From: Pinibacter soli
Lineage (GTDB): Bacteria > Bacteroidota > Bacteroidia > Chitinophagales > Chitinophagaceae
Reading direction: 5' to 3'
Length of the DNA: 64,000 nt
Assembly: GCF_029961145.1 (NCBI RefSeq)
Contig: NZ_JASBRG010000001.1
Coordinates: 434,001 to 498,000 of the forward strand
Under the pieces are notes generated by a model that was given only the letters and a program-made list of their open reading frames with translations, was not told the DNA's origin and made no database searches. The number at the start of each line of letters is the position of its first letter. Position 1 is the stretch's first letter. A program made the translations under genes and the position numbers. Shown here piece after piece: positions 33,985 to 41,830 of this stretch.

Positions 33985-34013
33985 AGAGGTGTCATTTTTA
34001 TTGACACCTCCTA
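33985..34013 (-). terminator. Intrinsic terminator of the secreted Spy-like gene
   Basis: The arms AGAGGTGTCA and TGACACCTCC enclose a short A/T loop. On the minus strand it is followed by a T tract (the plus strand shows seven A before 33985). It ends about 20 nt beyond the stop of the gene at 34034. Confidence 0.75.
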
Positions 34014-34033
34014 TAATGAACCCGTCCAAGTTT

Positions 34034-34450
34034 TTACTGTTGTGGGGCATTTCCGCCACCGCCCTGGCCTTGTCCACCGCCACGCTGGCGCATTTGCTGT
34101 CTTTGCTCCTCCATCAAATCAGAGTATTTTTTAAACTGATCTGCAGACAAAACCGCTTTCACCTTGTCGTCTCTATCTGCACCCATTTTCTGCATTACTT
34201 CTCGAGAAGGTCTTTCACCACCTGCATTGCGGATAGAATCCATCTTCGTAAAATACTCTGTATAAATTTTGTCCATTTGGCTTTGCTGATCGTTTTTCAA
34301 ATCCAGCTTGCTGAATATGTTATCATTCGTGCGTTTCAGCCTTTGTTCCATCGTAGGAGGAGTTCGTTGTCCACCACCGTTTTGCGCAACTGCGGCGCCA
34401 GCCATTAATACTGTAAATACCAATGCCAGTGTAAGAATTTTACATTTCAT
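34034..34450 (-). CDS. Secreted Spy/CpxP-like protein
   Basis: 138 residues: signal peptide (about 1-22, ending AVAQ), a helical charged core with MEQRLKRTNDNIFSKLDL, then DQQSQMDKIYTEYFTKMD, LSADQFKKYSDLMEEQ, and a Gly/Gln-rich tail. This is the layout of Spy/CpxP-type periplasmic helical proteins (LTxxQ-like repeats), which act as chaperones or stress sensors. It lies 102 bp downstream of a second, membrane-anchored protein of the same type and is followed by its own terminator. The role in an envelope stress or metal response is inferred from the sigma factor locus. Confidence 0.7.
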   Translation of the reverse strand: MKCKILTLALVFTVLMAGAAVAQNGGGQRTPPTMEQRLKRTNDNIFSKLDLKNDQQSQMDKIYTEYFTKMDSIRNAGGERPSREVMQKMGADRDDKVKAVLSADQFKKYSDLMEEQRQQMRQRGGGQGQGGGGNAPQQ

Positions 34451-34552
34451 AGTGCTCTTGTTAAGTTTAAAAAAAGAAAAACGTTTAAGGATTTTTTTAA
34501 AAGGGTGTTATATGGCCATCTTAAAGATGGTTCATTAGGAAAACTTTTTCAG

Positions 34553-35032
34553 CTATTGTTGCTGTTGTTGTGGTTTTCTGGGACCACGTTGCATGTTGTT
34601 AATGCGACTTATAATAGTGTCGAGTTTAACCTGTTGCTCAGGTGTACAAATACCGCGCACTTTTTTAAAGTGGTAAAAACTTTCTTTCTCCAGCGTGGTT
34701 AACTCTGCACCGATTTGTTGTGTGTAACGATCTACTAATGCAGAATCGTTGCTTGCATTAGAGTTGAAATACAAAGAATCTTTCAGCACTTTTATGCGTC
34801 CAAATATTGCTTGTTGTTTATCCGAAAATATTTTGTGTAACGAATCGTGCTGTATTTTCTGCTGGGCATTAAGTCCCAGTTCTTTCTCAATAAAATCTCT
34901 TCCTCTTTTCGATGGCGCAGGCTTCTTTTTATCTCCTACTCCTACATAAAGGTAGGCAAGCGTGGCAGCGTTAATAAGCAATAAAACAATAACCAACCAT
35001 TTTAAAAACACAGGTTTTGATAGCGTACTCAT
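34553..35032 (-). CDS. Membrane-anchored Spy/CpxP/CnrX-like periplasmic sensor
   Basis: 159 residues: one N-terminal membrane helix (about 10-30, LKWLVIVLLLINAATLAYLY), then a helical periplasmic domain (FIEKELGLNAQQKIQHDSLHKIF, and further on GICTPEQQVKLDTII) and a Gln-rich end spelled by CAA/CAG repeats. The pair LGLNAQQ / CTPEQQ resembles the LTxxQ motifs of Spy/CpxP and of CnrX, the membrane-bound metal sensor that works with an anti-sigma factor and an ECF sigma factor. It starts 13 nt after the likely anti-sigma gene, in the order sigma, anti-sigma, sensor. Confidence 0.7.
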   Translation of the reverse strand: MSTLSKPVFLKWLVIVLLLINAATLAYLYVGVGDKKKPAPSKRGRDFIEKELGLNAQQKIQHDSLHKIFSDKQQAIFGRIKVLKDSLYFNSNASNDSALVDRYTQQIGAELTTLEKESFYHFKKVRGICTPEQQVKLDTIISRINNMQRGPRKPQQQQQ

Positions 35033-35045
35033 CGTTGTAATACCT

Positions 35046-35354
35046 TTAGTTGTAATTATAGTTATTGGAGTTTATTGTGTATTCGTTTGCCAATGACGTA
35101 ATGGAGCCATTATCGTCATTCTGGTTATCATCTTGATTAAAATAAAAGAATGCAGCAATGTTCAATCCTGTAAACAAAATCATCGCGAAGGCGAGTTCCC
35201 ATGACAGTCTTAAAAACTTCCTGGCAGACACGCTTCTGTTTTGCAACCTGTTCATCACTTTAGAGTATATGAATGGGCTCGCCTCGGCACGTTCGGCACC
35301 GTCAAGACTTTGCATTACTTCCTCTACCTTATGTTGAATATCTTCCTTTTTCAT
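35046..35354 (-). CDS. Probable anti-sigma factor (short, one membrane helix)
   Basis: About 102 residues from the ATG ending at 35354 (MKKEDIQHKVEEVMQS). It has a charged cytoplasmic part of about 50 residues, one membrane helix (about 52-73, ELAFAMILFTGLNIAAFFYF) and a short polar tail rich in Asp and Asn. No zinc-binding anti-sigma motif is seen. Its place between the ECF sigma gene (24 nt upstream) and the Spy/CnrX-like gene (13 nt downstream) is the main reason for the call; sequence alone does not prove it. Confidence 0.55.
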   Translation of the reverse strand: MKKEDIQHKVEEVMQSLDGAERAEASPFIYSKVMNRLQNRSVSARKFLRLSWELAFAMILFTGLNIAAFFYFNQDDNQNDDNGSITSLANEYTINSNNYNYN

Positions 35355-35378
35355 CTGTAGCAATTTAATGTTAAAAAG

Positions 35379-35960
35379 CTATTTTTCACTAATCATATTT
35401 GAATAATATTCGGATAAATTTTCCCTCAGGTTCGTTTTTGCCCGGTGCATCAGCGACTCTACCGACGAAAGCGATGTGTCCAGAACGGTTGCAATTTGCT
35501 GATAACTTAGCGCTTCCAGTTTATGCAATGTGAACGCGATCCGCTGTTTTTCCGGTAATTCGTTAATCGCTTTGAAAAGCATTGCGGCATTTTCCCGTTG
35601 TTCTAAGACCACCCCCGGATGATGAAAGGTTGCAGGTTCTTCCGCTTCCTTCTTTTCCGGGTCAAGAAACCTGAAAATCACGGCCGACCTTTTCTTCCTG
35701 TTCTTTTTCCTGATGAAATCCAGCGCTTTAGATATAGCGATCCGGTAAAGCCACGTACTTAATTTAGAATCACCTTTAAAGCTTTGGATGCTTTCGTAGG
35801 CCTGAATAAATACTTCCTGGGTTATATCCTCCGCGTCCATTTCATTCTGTACAAGGCCCAAAACCGTATTATAAAGCTTGTTTTTATAATTATTTACGAG
35901 TTCTTCGAATGATCTTTCCTCTTTTTGCTGCAAGCCCTGTATAAGTAGAATTTCCTCCAA
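35379..35960 (-). CDS. ECF-type RNA polymerase sigma-70 factor
   Basis: 193 residues with the two conserved domains. Region 2: NKLYNTVLGLVQNEMDAEDI, TQEVFIQAYESIQSF and STWLYRIAISKALDFIR. Region 4: INELPEKQRIAFTLHKLE, LSYQQIATVLDTSLSSVESL and MHRAKTNLRE, the helix-turn-helix that reads the -35 element. The linker between them is basic and Glu/Pro-rich. It heads a minus-strand set with a likely anti-sigma factor and two Spy-like proteins, which suggests control by an envelope signal. An imperfect TTATTTTG lies about 65 nt upstream. Confidence 0.93.
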   Translation of the reverse strand: MEEILLIQGLQQKEERSFEELVNNYKNKLYNTVLGLVQNEMDAEDITQEVFIQAYESIQSFKGDSKLSTWLYRIAISKALDFIRKKNRKKRSAVIFRFLDPEKKEAEEPATFHHPGVVLEQRENAAMLFKAINELPEKQRIAFTLHKLEALSYQQIATVLDTSLSSVESLMHRAKTNLRENLSEYYSNMISEK

Positions 35961-36022
35961 TCAATGGCCGATTTAGTTATTAGACGCTGCAACAAGATAA
36001 AACTTGTGGCTGAAATACAAAA

Positions 36023-36060
36023 TAATTTGAAAATTTGGGGATTTGAAAATTTGAAAATGA
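36023..36060. repeat. AATTTGAAAATTTG words, single arm
   Basis: Direct variations of ATTTGAAAATTTGGGG and ATTTGAAAATTTGAAAATG without a complementary arm. They lie between the HlyD gene and the sigma factor gene; the same word family is palindromic at 29274-29408 and 51749-51893. Confidence 0.55.
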
Positions 36061-36147
36061 GGGATAACGAGGTCTTTGGCTGTTAACGAGGCCAATTTTG
36101 AGGATTTGCGTAAAAATACTCGCCTAGAGTTGATTTGAAGCCTTCGA

Positions 36148-37521
36148 TTATTCCTTTAATCTATATTTCAAGTTATCGAATAACCTTTCGATTAGCCTTC
36201 TGTTGCTAGTAACCACTTCGCCAGTTCCTTTCGTATCAAAATGAAAACTGAGTACTGAACCATAGTTGGTTGTTAGTTTTTGAGGCAAAGAAACCTCGAC
36301 CAAGTACGTATTTACTTTTGATTGCCCGTTTGAGTTTGCAAGATTTTGTGTGTTGGTAACCAACGATATTTTTTTAACCTTACCTTTTACTGAACCATAT
36401 TGCATATACGGATAATTATCCAGTTTAATAATCACATCCTGATTCATCTTCACTTTACCGGCGCCAGCTTCGGGCAAATACATAAATCCAAGCATTTCAT
36501 TTTCCTTGGGTACAATTGAAAATATTTCTTGCCCTGATTGTACAAAGTCTTCTGTTTTTAGAATATTTAAAAAATCTAATGTGCCGTTTATAGGGCTTAT
36601 GATGGCATATTTTTGGAACCACTCCTTAATACTGGCCTTTAAATCAAAGTAACTATTATGAAGATTAATGTCCAACTCCCGTTCTTTTTCAATCTGTTGA
36701 ACATCTAGTTGTTTTAATTTATTAGAAGCGTCTTTTAATTGATAATCATTATTAATAGCATCTTTTTGTACCGATACGAGTTCCTGCATTGTATTAAGCT
36801 CTGAGACTTTGGACTTTTCAAAATCTGCCTCTGAATTTACTTTATCTTTTAGTAATACCGAATCTCTTTGGTTTGCCTTTTGAGCAATAGCTTTTTTGGA
36901 TTTAGCCAGGCCAATAGACTGATTATTTATTTCCAACAGATTCTTTTGGGCATTGAAAAGATTTCCTCCTGCCTGCCTTTGCAACTCAAAAGGATGGGTG
37001 TTTGTATAGTCAAGAAACTGGTACAATGCGTTCAAAAAAGCGAAATATTTAGCATTGAGCTCCCCAACAGACAAATTTTTTGGAAAAAAATAACGACTGG
37101 AATTGTAGTTAAGCCTATCAATATTGGTACGGTTTAGTAAACTATCTAATAATTGGACATCTGCGAGTCGGGCATCGTTTTTTATAATCGCAATGCAATT
37201 ACCTGCATTTATAGAATCGCCATTTTTGAATTTTAAGAGCTGTAACGTTCCGTTTGTATTGGAAGTCAGTTTCACATTAGTCTGCTGTGCATTAATCGTT
37301 ATCTGACCTTGCAACACTTCAGGGAATTTGACTAAAAAGCCAAAAAGAATCATTGTGCCTACCAAAAACAAGACGATCGCACCTACCCACAATCCAAACT
37401 TAGTGGGCATGCGTTCTATTATATGCGAAACCTCATCAGAGCGCTTTTTGAAGTCATTTCCTATCGAACTATCCTTTTCTACGGTAGCTAATTGCAAATT
37501 ATTTTTAGTCATATAAGTCAT
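36148..37521 (-). CDS. HlyD-family periplasmic adaptor of a type I exporter
   Basis: 457 residues: a cytoplasmic N-terminus, one membrane helix (about 43-65, LWVGAIVLFLVGTMILFGF), a lipoyl-like half (GQITINAQQTNVKLTSNTNG), a long coiled-coil hairpin (about 90-290, rich in Lys, Gln and Leu), the second lipoyl half (YAIISPINGTLDFL) and a C-terminal beta-barrel domain. This is the membrane-fusion partner of C39-type ABC exporters such as those for bacteriocins. Its ATG overlaps the stop of the ABC gene by 4 nt (ATGA), indicating coupled translation. An outer membrane TolC-like partner is not encoded in the window. Confidence 0.88.
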   Translation of the reverse strand: MTYMTKNNLQLATVEKDSSIGNDFKKRSDEVSHIIERMPTKFGLWVGAIVLFLVGTMILFGFLVKFPEVLQGQITINAQQTNVKLTSNTNGTLQLLKFKNGDSINAGNCIAIIKNDARLADVQLLDSLLNRTNIDRLNYNSSRYFFPKNLSVGELNAKYFAFLNALYQFLDYTNTHPFELQRQAGGNLFNAQKNLLEINNQSIGLAKSKKAIAQKANQRDSVLLKDKVNSEADFEKSKVSELNTMQELVSVQKDAINNDYQLKDASNKLKQLDVQQIEKERELDINLHNSYFDLKASIKEWFQKYAIISPINGTLDFLNILKTEDFVQSGQEIFSIVPKENEMLGFMYLPEAGAGKVKMNQDVIIKLDNYPYMQYGSVKGKVKKISLVTNTQNLANSNGQSKVNTYLVEVSLPQKLTTNYGSVLSFHFDTKGTGEVVTSNRRLIERLFDNLKYRLKE

Positions 37522-39695
37522 CCTCCCATCTGTGCTTTTACTAATTGATAATAATGACCTTCTTTTCTTTGCATTAAAGATTGATGATTGCCTACTTCCA
37601 CCACGGTTCCACTTTTCATTACAATAATTTGGTCAGCCTTCTGAATTGTACTCAGGCGGTGGGCAACAACCATCACCGTTTTATCTTTAAAAATCGAGTC
37701 CAATGCCATTACTATTTTTTGTTCATTGATCGCATCCAACGCGTTAGTAGCTTCATCAAAAAATAAATAATCAGGATTTTTATATAGAGCTCTGGCTATC
37801 AAAATGCGTTGTTTTTGGCCCCCGCTTAAGCCCTTTCCCATTTCACCCATTATTGTTTGATAGCCCTTGGGCAAGGCTTCTATTTCAGTTGCAATGTTTG
37901 CAGTCGTAACGGCATTCTTTAAACGGCTGTAGTCAATATTTTCATCGTCCAAAACGATATTATTCAAAATCGTATCGTTAAACATTTTTCCATCCTGCAT
38001 TACTGCGCCGCAGATATCGCGCCACTGCCTAAGGTTAATGTTTTGAATGTTCAAATTGCCAATAGTGATATTTCCATGTGTGGGTTTGTATAACCGCAAG
38101 ATCAATTTTAGCAAAGTCGTTTTGCCACTGCCGCTATCGCCTACAATGGCGGTAACTTTTCCCTGCGGAATGATGAGAGAAACATTTTTTATTACAAAGT
38201 CTCCCGTCTTACCATATTGGAATGAGACATTTCGAAGGAGCAAGTTTCGTGTCTCCGACAATTCAATTTTATTGTTTACAACCTCCTCTTCTTCTTCCTC
38301 TAGCTGATGAATTTCATTTAATCTTAAAAAGCTAATTTTTGCATATTGATAATTCTGAATAAATGATATGAATTGCATTACAGGAGCATTGAGCATTCCA
38401 ATAATAAATTGAGAAGAAATCATTACCCCAAATGTTATTTGGCCGTTTATTACTGCATTTGCACAGAAGAAGGTAATACCCAAATTGGTAAGCTGATTAA
38501 TAAACTGAGCACCGGTGTTCTGGAGATTAGTGACGGTTTGCACTTTACGGCTTATTTTATAGAGTTGTACCTGTATATCTTCCCACTTCCAACGCTTTTG
38601 CTTTTCGTAGTTATTGATCTTAATATCCTGCACATTGCCAATGGCCTCTACCCAATAACTTTGATTTTTTGTATTTGCTTCAAAATACTCCCAATCCAGT
38701 TTTTTTCGTAGCCGCATAAAAAACAATACCCAGAAAATAAAGAGTGCACTACCGGTGAGATAAATAAGACATAAATAAAAATTATAGAACAATAAGATGA
38801 TACCGAATATAAAGAACGTAAGTGTTGAAAAAAGGAAGTTCAAAGAGTTGTTCATCATGAACTGCCTGATGCGATCATGATCCTGTGCTCTTTGCAAAAT
38901 GTCACCTATTAACTTGTTTTCGAAAAAGGTGATTGGCAGCTTCATTAATTTTATCAGGTAATCAGAAATTATAGAAATATTGACGCGTGAGGTAATATGC
39001 ATTAATATCCAATTCTGTGTTATGGTGCATAAAAGCGTGCACACGATGATTGTAATATTTGCAATCAGCATCATGTTAATGAACGTAATATCGTTGGCTT
39101 GAATGCCTACGTCAATAACAGACTTTGATATAAACGGTAAAACCCCTTGCAATAAAGTAGCCAGCAACATTACAATCAAAAGATTGGCGAAGCTTTTTCG
39201 ATACGGCGTAAAATAACTCAAAAAATTTTCAAATGTTTTACGCCGCTCTATTTTGGAATTTTTGTGTCGCTGGCTGAAATCTGCCATAGGCTCTATGGCA
39301 ATGACTGTTCCAACAGCTCCATCGGCGTCTATCCAATCTCTTTTAAATTCTGCAATAGTGTATTTCAGTAGTCCTCTTCCGGGATCGGAAACCTTTACAT
39401 GACTTTTGGTAATTTTATAAACAACAATAAAATGATTGCTCTTCCAATGTACAATAGATGGGAGCGGCATTACCTTGAAATCATCAAATGACAGTTGAAT
39501 GCACTTTGTTTTTAAACCAATAATTTCACAGGCATTACAAATGTCTAGAAGACTTACCCCTTCTGTGCCAATATTGCATAGGTCACGCAAATACGGCAAG
39601 CTGTAAAATTGCCCATAAAATTTAGAGATGATCTTAACACAAGCCGGGCCACAATCTTTGCTGTCAAGTTGGTATTCATGAGGAAAGTGAAACAT
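37518..39695 (-). CDS. C39-peptidase-containing ABC exporter (PCAT/ComA-LagD type)
   Basis: Processes double-glycine leaders and exports the cargo. Residues 1-130 are the C39 peptidase: YQLDSKDCGPACV (Gln9, Cys15), NHFIVVY (His88) and SDPGRG (Asp104), so all catalytic residues are present. About 160-440 is the six-helix membrane domain, and about 490-725 is the ATPase with GDSGSGKTT (about 519), LSGGQKQR (about 621), FFDEATNALD and VAHRLST. 725 residues. It overlaps the HlyD gene by 4 nt and follows the gene cluster that contains a GG-leader protein, its likely substrate. Confidence 0.93.
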   Translation of the reverse strand: MFHFPHEYQLDSKDCGPACVKIISKFYGQFYSLPYLRDLCNIGTEGVSLLDICNACEIIGLKTKCIQLSFDDFKVMPLPSIVHWKSNHFIVVYKITKSHVKVSDPGRGLLKYTIAEFKRDWIDADGAVGTVIAIEPMADFSQRHKNSKIERRKTFENFLSYFTPYRKSFANLLIVMLLATLLQGVLPFISKSVIDVGIQANDITFINMMLIANITIIVCTLLCTITQNWILMHITSRVNISIISDYLIKLMKLPITFFENKLIGDILQRAQDHDRIRQFMMNNSLNFLFSTLTFFIFGIILLFYNFYLCLIYLTGSALFIFWVLFFMRLRKKLDWEYFEANTKNQSYWVEAIGNVQDIKINNYEKQKRWKWEDIQVQLYKISRKVQTVTNLQNTGAQFINQLTNLGITFFCANAVINGQITFGVMISSQFIIGMLNAPVMQFISFIQNYQYAKISFLRLNEIHQLEEEEEEVVNNKIELSETRNLLLRNVSFQYGKTGDFVIKNVSLIIPQGKVTAIVGDSGSGKTTLLKLILRLYKPTHGNITIGNLNIQNINLRQWRDICGAVMQDGKMFNDTILNNIVLDDENIDYSRLKNAVTTANIATEIEALPKGYQTIMGEMGKGLSGGQKQRILIARALYKNPDYLFFDEATNALDAINEQKIVMALDSIFKDKTVMVVAHRLSTIQKADQIIVMKSGTVVEVGNHQSLMQRKEGHYYQLVKAQMGG

Positions 39696-39758
39696 TTAGA
39701 AAGAATTTCGCCAGTGTTGAGTTATTGTTGTTGTTCAATAGGTAAGTATTTGAGCATA

Positions 39759-40301
39759 TCAACGTATTCTTAAAGTGCAGAACTTTTCAATATTCTCCTT
39801 CGTCTTAGTAAACACGCTAATCATGGTTACGTCAGCCTTGTTTGCTCTGTACATTGGATCAATAATTATTCTTAAGAGATTATTTTCATCCACAAGAAAT
39901 TTGCGATAGTCTTCATTCACAATTTGATTGTCAATGACAAAAAAAACCACAGTACTGTCCGAAAGCTTAGTATACTTTTGCTTTAAGGCATTTAAAGAAA
40001 TGATCCGGGGATTGTAGTTCCTGTTTATACTATAAAAAAACATTTTGTTACCCGGCGCTACGTGAATACTATCAAGTACATCTCTGGGTATAGTACTGAC
40101 AAGGGATTCGTCAATTCGTTTATTATCGAGGTAAAACTCGACATCGGGATTTTTCAAAAATCTTTCCCCGTAATGCACTTCCAATGTTGTACCTACTTTT
40201 TCACTTCCTTTAATAACAACCCGCGTTTTGTCCCCAGTGATCTTTTGTCCAAAAGAGTTTGTTACAAAAAAAGCAAGTATTAGAGTTAAGGTTTGTTTCA
40301 T
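39759..40301 (-). CDS. Exported protein of unknown function, paralogue A
   Basis: I do not recognise a named family. 180 residues from the ATG ending at 40301 (MKQTLTLILAFF, signal peptide ending FGQ); the frame extends 10 codons further up. The body has two similar alpha/beta units: VEFYLDNKRIDESLVST before IPRDVLDSIHV, and VVFFVIDNQIVNEDYRKF before LLRIIIDPM. Their look (a short strand with DN or DG, then a helix, then I-x-I) recalls TonB-plug-like modules, which is only a suggestion. The C-terminus ends LRIR. Clearly paralogous to the gene at 40347-40877, 15 nt upstream of its unit. Confidence 0.6.
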   Translation of the reverse strand: MKQTLTLILAFFVTNSFGQKITGDKTRVVIKGSEKVGTTLEVHYGERFLKNPDVEFYLDNKRIDESLVSTIPRDVLDSIHVAPGNKMFFYSINRNYNPRIISLNALKQKYTKLSDSTVVFFVIDNQIVNEDYRKFLVDENNLLRIIIDPMYRANKADVTMISVFTKTKENIEKFCTLRIR

Positions 40302-40346
40302 AATAGTGATTTGATAGTTTTGCTTAAACATTCAATTCTAAAAAGA

Positions 40347-40877
40347 TTACCGTATAATCATATACTTTTCGTTCCAAGCCCTTTCTTCTGCTGGTGTTAA
40401 TAAGCAAATGACGGTAATATTGTTGGCTTTATTTGTGTGATCCATTGGTTCTACAATCATTTTTGAGAAAAGCTTTTCATTGACAATGTATTTATCATAA
40501 TCGTCATTGATAATTCTTCCGTGAAGCATAAAAAGAACAGCGGCAGTATCAGGCAAATTAGTAACCTTAGCTTTTAATGCTGTTAATGTGATGGGCTTGT
40601 GAAGCCAATCATTTTTTGTGTTAACGTGCACCTGATTATTATTAACATCGACATTACTGATAAGCTCTGGTTCTAAATCTCCTACAATGTATTCGTCAAC
40701 TAATACATTATTTATAAAGAATTTAGTATTGGGTTTTAAAGGTTGCTTTTTAAAATATTCAACCCTTAAAACAGTATCGCTACCGGCAATTATAACGCCA
40801 CTTACTTTACTGTTTGTAATCTGCCCAAATATATTTGTTGCACATAGTAGCAGTGTTAATGTTATTAGTTGTCTCAT
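40347..40877 (-). CDS. Exported protein of unknown function, paralogue B
   Basis: 176 residues: signal peptide (1-19, ending FGQ) and a body that aligns along its length with the downstream gene: FFINNVLVDEYIVGDLEP against FYLDNKRIDES, ITLTALKAKVTNLPDTAAVL against ISLNALKQKYTKLSDSTVVF, RIINDDYDKYIVNE against QIVNEDYRKFLVDE, and a KYMIIR end against LRIR. The two arose by tandem duplication followed by strong divergence. Function unknown; periplasmic or outer-membrane location is predicted. In a locus that exports a protease-like protein, an inhibitor or receptor role is possible. Confidence 0.6.
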   Translation of the reverse strand: MRQLITLTLLLCATNIFGQITNSKVSGVIIAGSDTVLRVEYFKKQPLKPNTKFFINNVLVDEYIVGDLEPELISNVDVNNNQVHVNTKNDWLHKPITLTALKAKVTNLPDTAAVLFMLHGRIINDDYDKYIVNEKLFSKMIVEPMDHTNKANNITVICLLTPAEERAWNEKYMIIR

Positions 40878-40891
40878 ATAAATAATGGAGC

Positions 40892-41710
40892 TTATCTTAT
40901 CATTATTTTTTGTGTTCGATTGTCGGAAGCCTTTTGATATGACGACAAGACGAGTGTTTTAGGATGAGAAGCAGGAAACTCCCCTGATAAACGGACTTCC
41001 AAAAATGTTGCCCCCGCGGAAAACGGGAAGTCCAAAATATCATATTCCCACTTTTCACCATTACATAGTTCGGCGTATTGATATGGCTGAAAACATATAT
41101 TTACATTATAGCTTTCAGATTTCTCAATAGTAAAAGAACAAGGTTTACAACCTATATAAATCGCTTGACCGGTAACAGGAAAATCACTATCCTTTAACAT
41201 AAAAGTGTGTTGACCTCCGTGGGAATCTAATGAGTGCCGATATACCGTGTCTCTATTTTTGTTTAATAAAACTGCAGATATATAATTGATCGCCTTAAGC
41301 CCGCTACTGTCCATTCCTTGAACAGTGATTATTTTATTCGAATCCCTACTACTTTTTTGTTTAATAATGTTAACTCTTGTTTTTAGAGCAGGGACGACAT
41401 CGGAATTTTCAAAATTCAGGTACAGTTTTTTACCAGATATTTTATATGTACCTTTCCCAAACCCGGCAGTCTGGTCAATAAGCCATTTTGAATTATTCCA
41501 ATAGAAAAAAGAGTCGGTGCCATATTTAAAAGTAATCGATTCATAAAAATAGGTTGTATCCTTCTCTGTATCCAAGCTGCCAACATAGGTTCCTCCTATT
41601 TTATTCTGCAGTTGTGAATACGAAGTATCCCGATTGCGATTAGCTTGCCCAAAGCAAAAAGATTGACTGACGATTAAACTAAGTGCCAAAAAATATTTAT
41701 ACATGCTCAT
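40892..41710 (-). CDS. Exported protein of unknown function with a beta-rich N-terminal half
   Basis: 272 residues: signal peptide (about 1-21, ending CFGQ), then alternating polar and hydrophobic strands (GGTYVGSLDTEKDTTYFYES, GKGTYKISGKKLYLNFENSD) like lipocalin or DUF-type beta barrels, then a second beta domain with a Cys pair (IGCKPCSFTIEKSESYNV). The C-terminus ends KIMIR, much like the two genes that follow (YMIIR, LRIR). It starts 15 nt upstream of paralogue B. I cannot assign a family. Second Met (41704) is a possible alternative start. Confidence 0.55.
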   Translation of the reverse strand: MSMYKYFLALSLIVSQSFCFGQANRNRDTSYSQLQNKIGGTYVGSLDTEKDTTYFYESITFKYGTDSFFYWNNSKWLIDQTAGFGKGTYKISGKKLYLNFENSDVVPALKTRVNIIKQKSSRDSNKIITVQGMDSSGLKAINYISAVLLNKNRDTVYRHSLDSHGGQHTFMLKDSDFPVTGQAIYIGCKPCSFTIEKSESYNVNICFQPYQYAELCNGEKWEYDILDFPFSAGATFLEVRLSGEFPASHPKTLVLSSYQKASDNRTQKIMIR

Positions 41711-41830
41711 AATTAGTGGTTAGATATTCATCATTTAAAATATTGCAGAGCCTCAGTTTTGCCCAATAGCTAATAGATTAAAGTAGAACAGCATACAAAA
41801 AGTCTCTACAATAATATTCATTTACTAATT

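Noticed and set aside
39759-41710. TonB-like or toxin-immunity names for the three exported genes
   Set aside because: The resemblance to plug-like modules is only by eye; I left them unnamed.
41711-41830. Hidden short GG-leader peptide gene between the effector-like gene and the next
   Set aside because: No frame in the 120-bp gap ends in a GG leader; the longest minus-strand candidates are under 15 codons.
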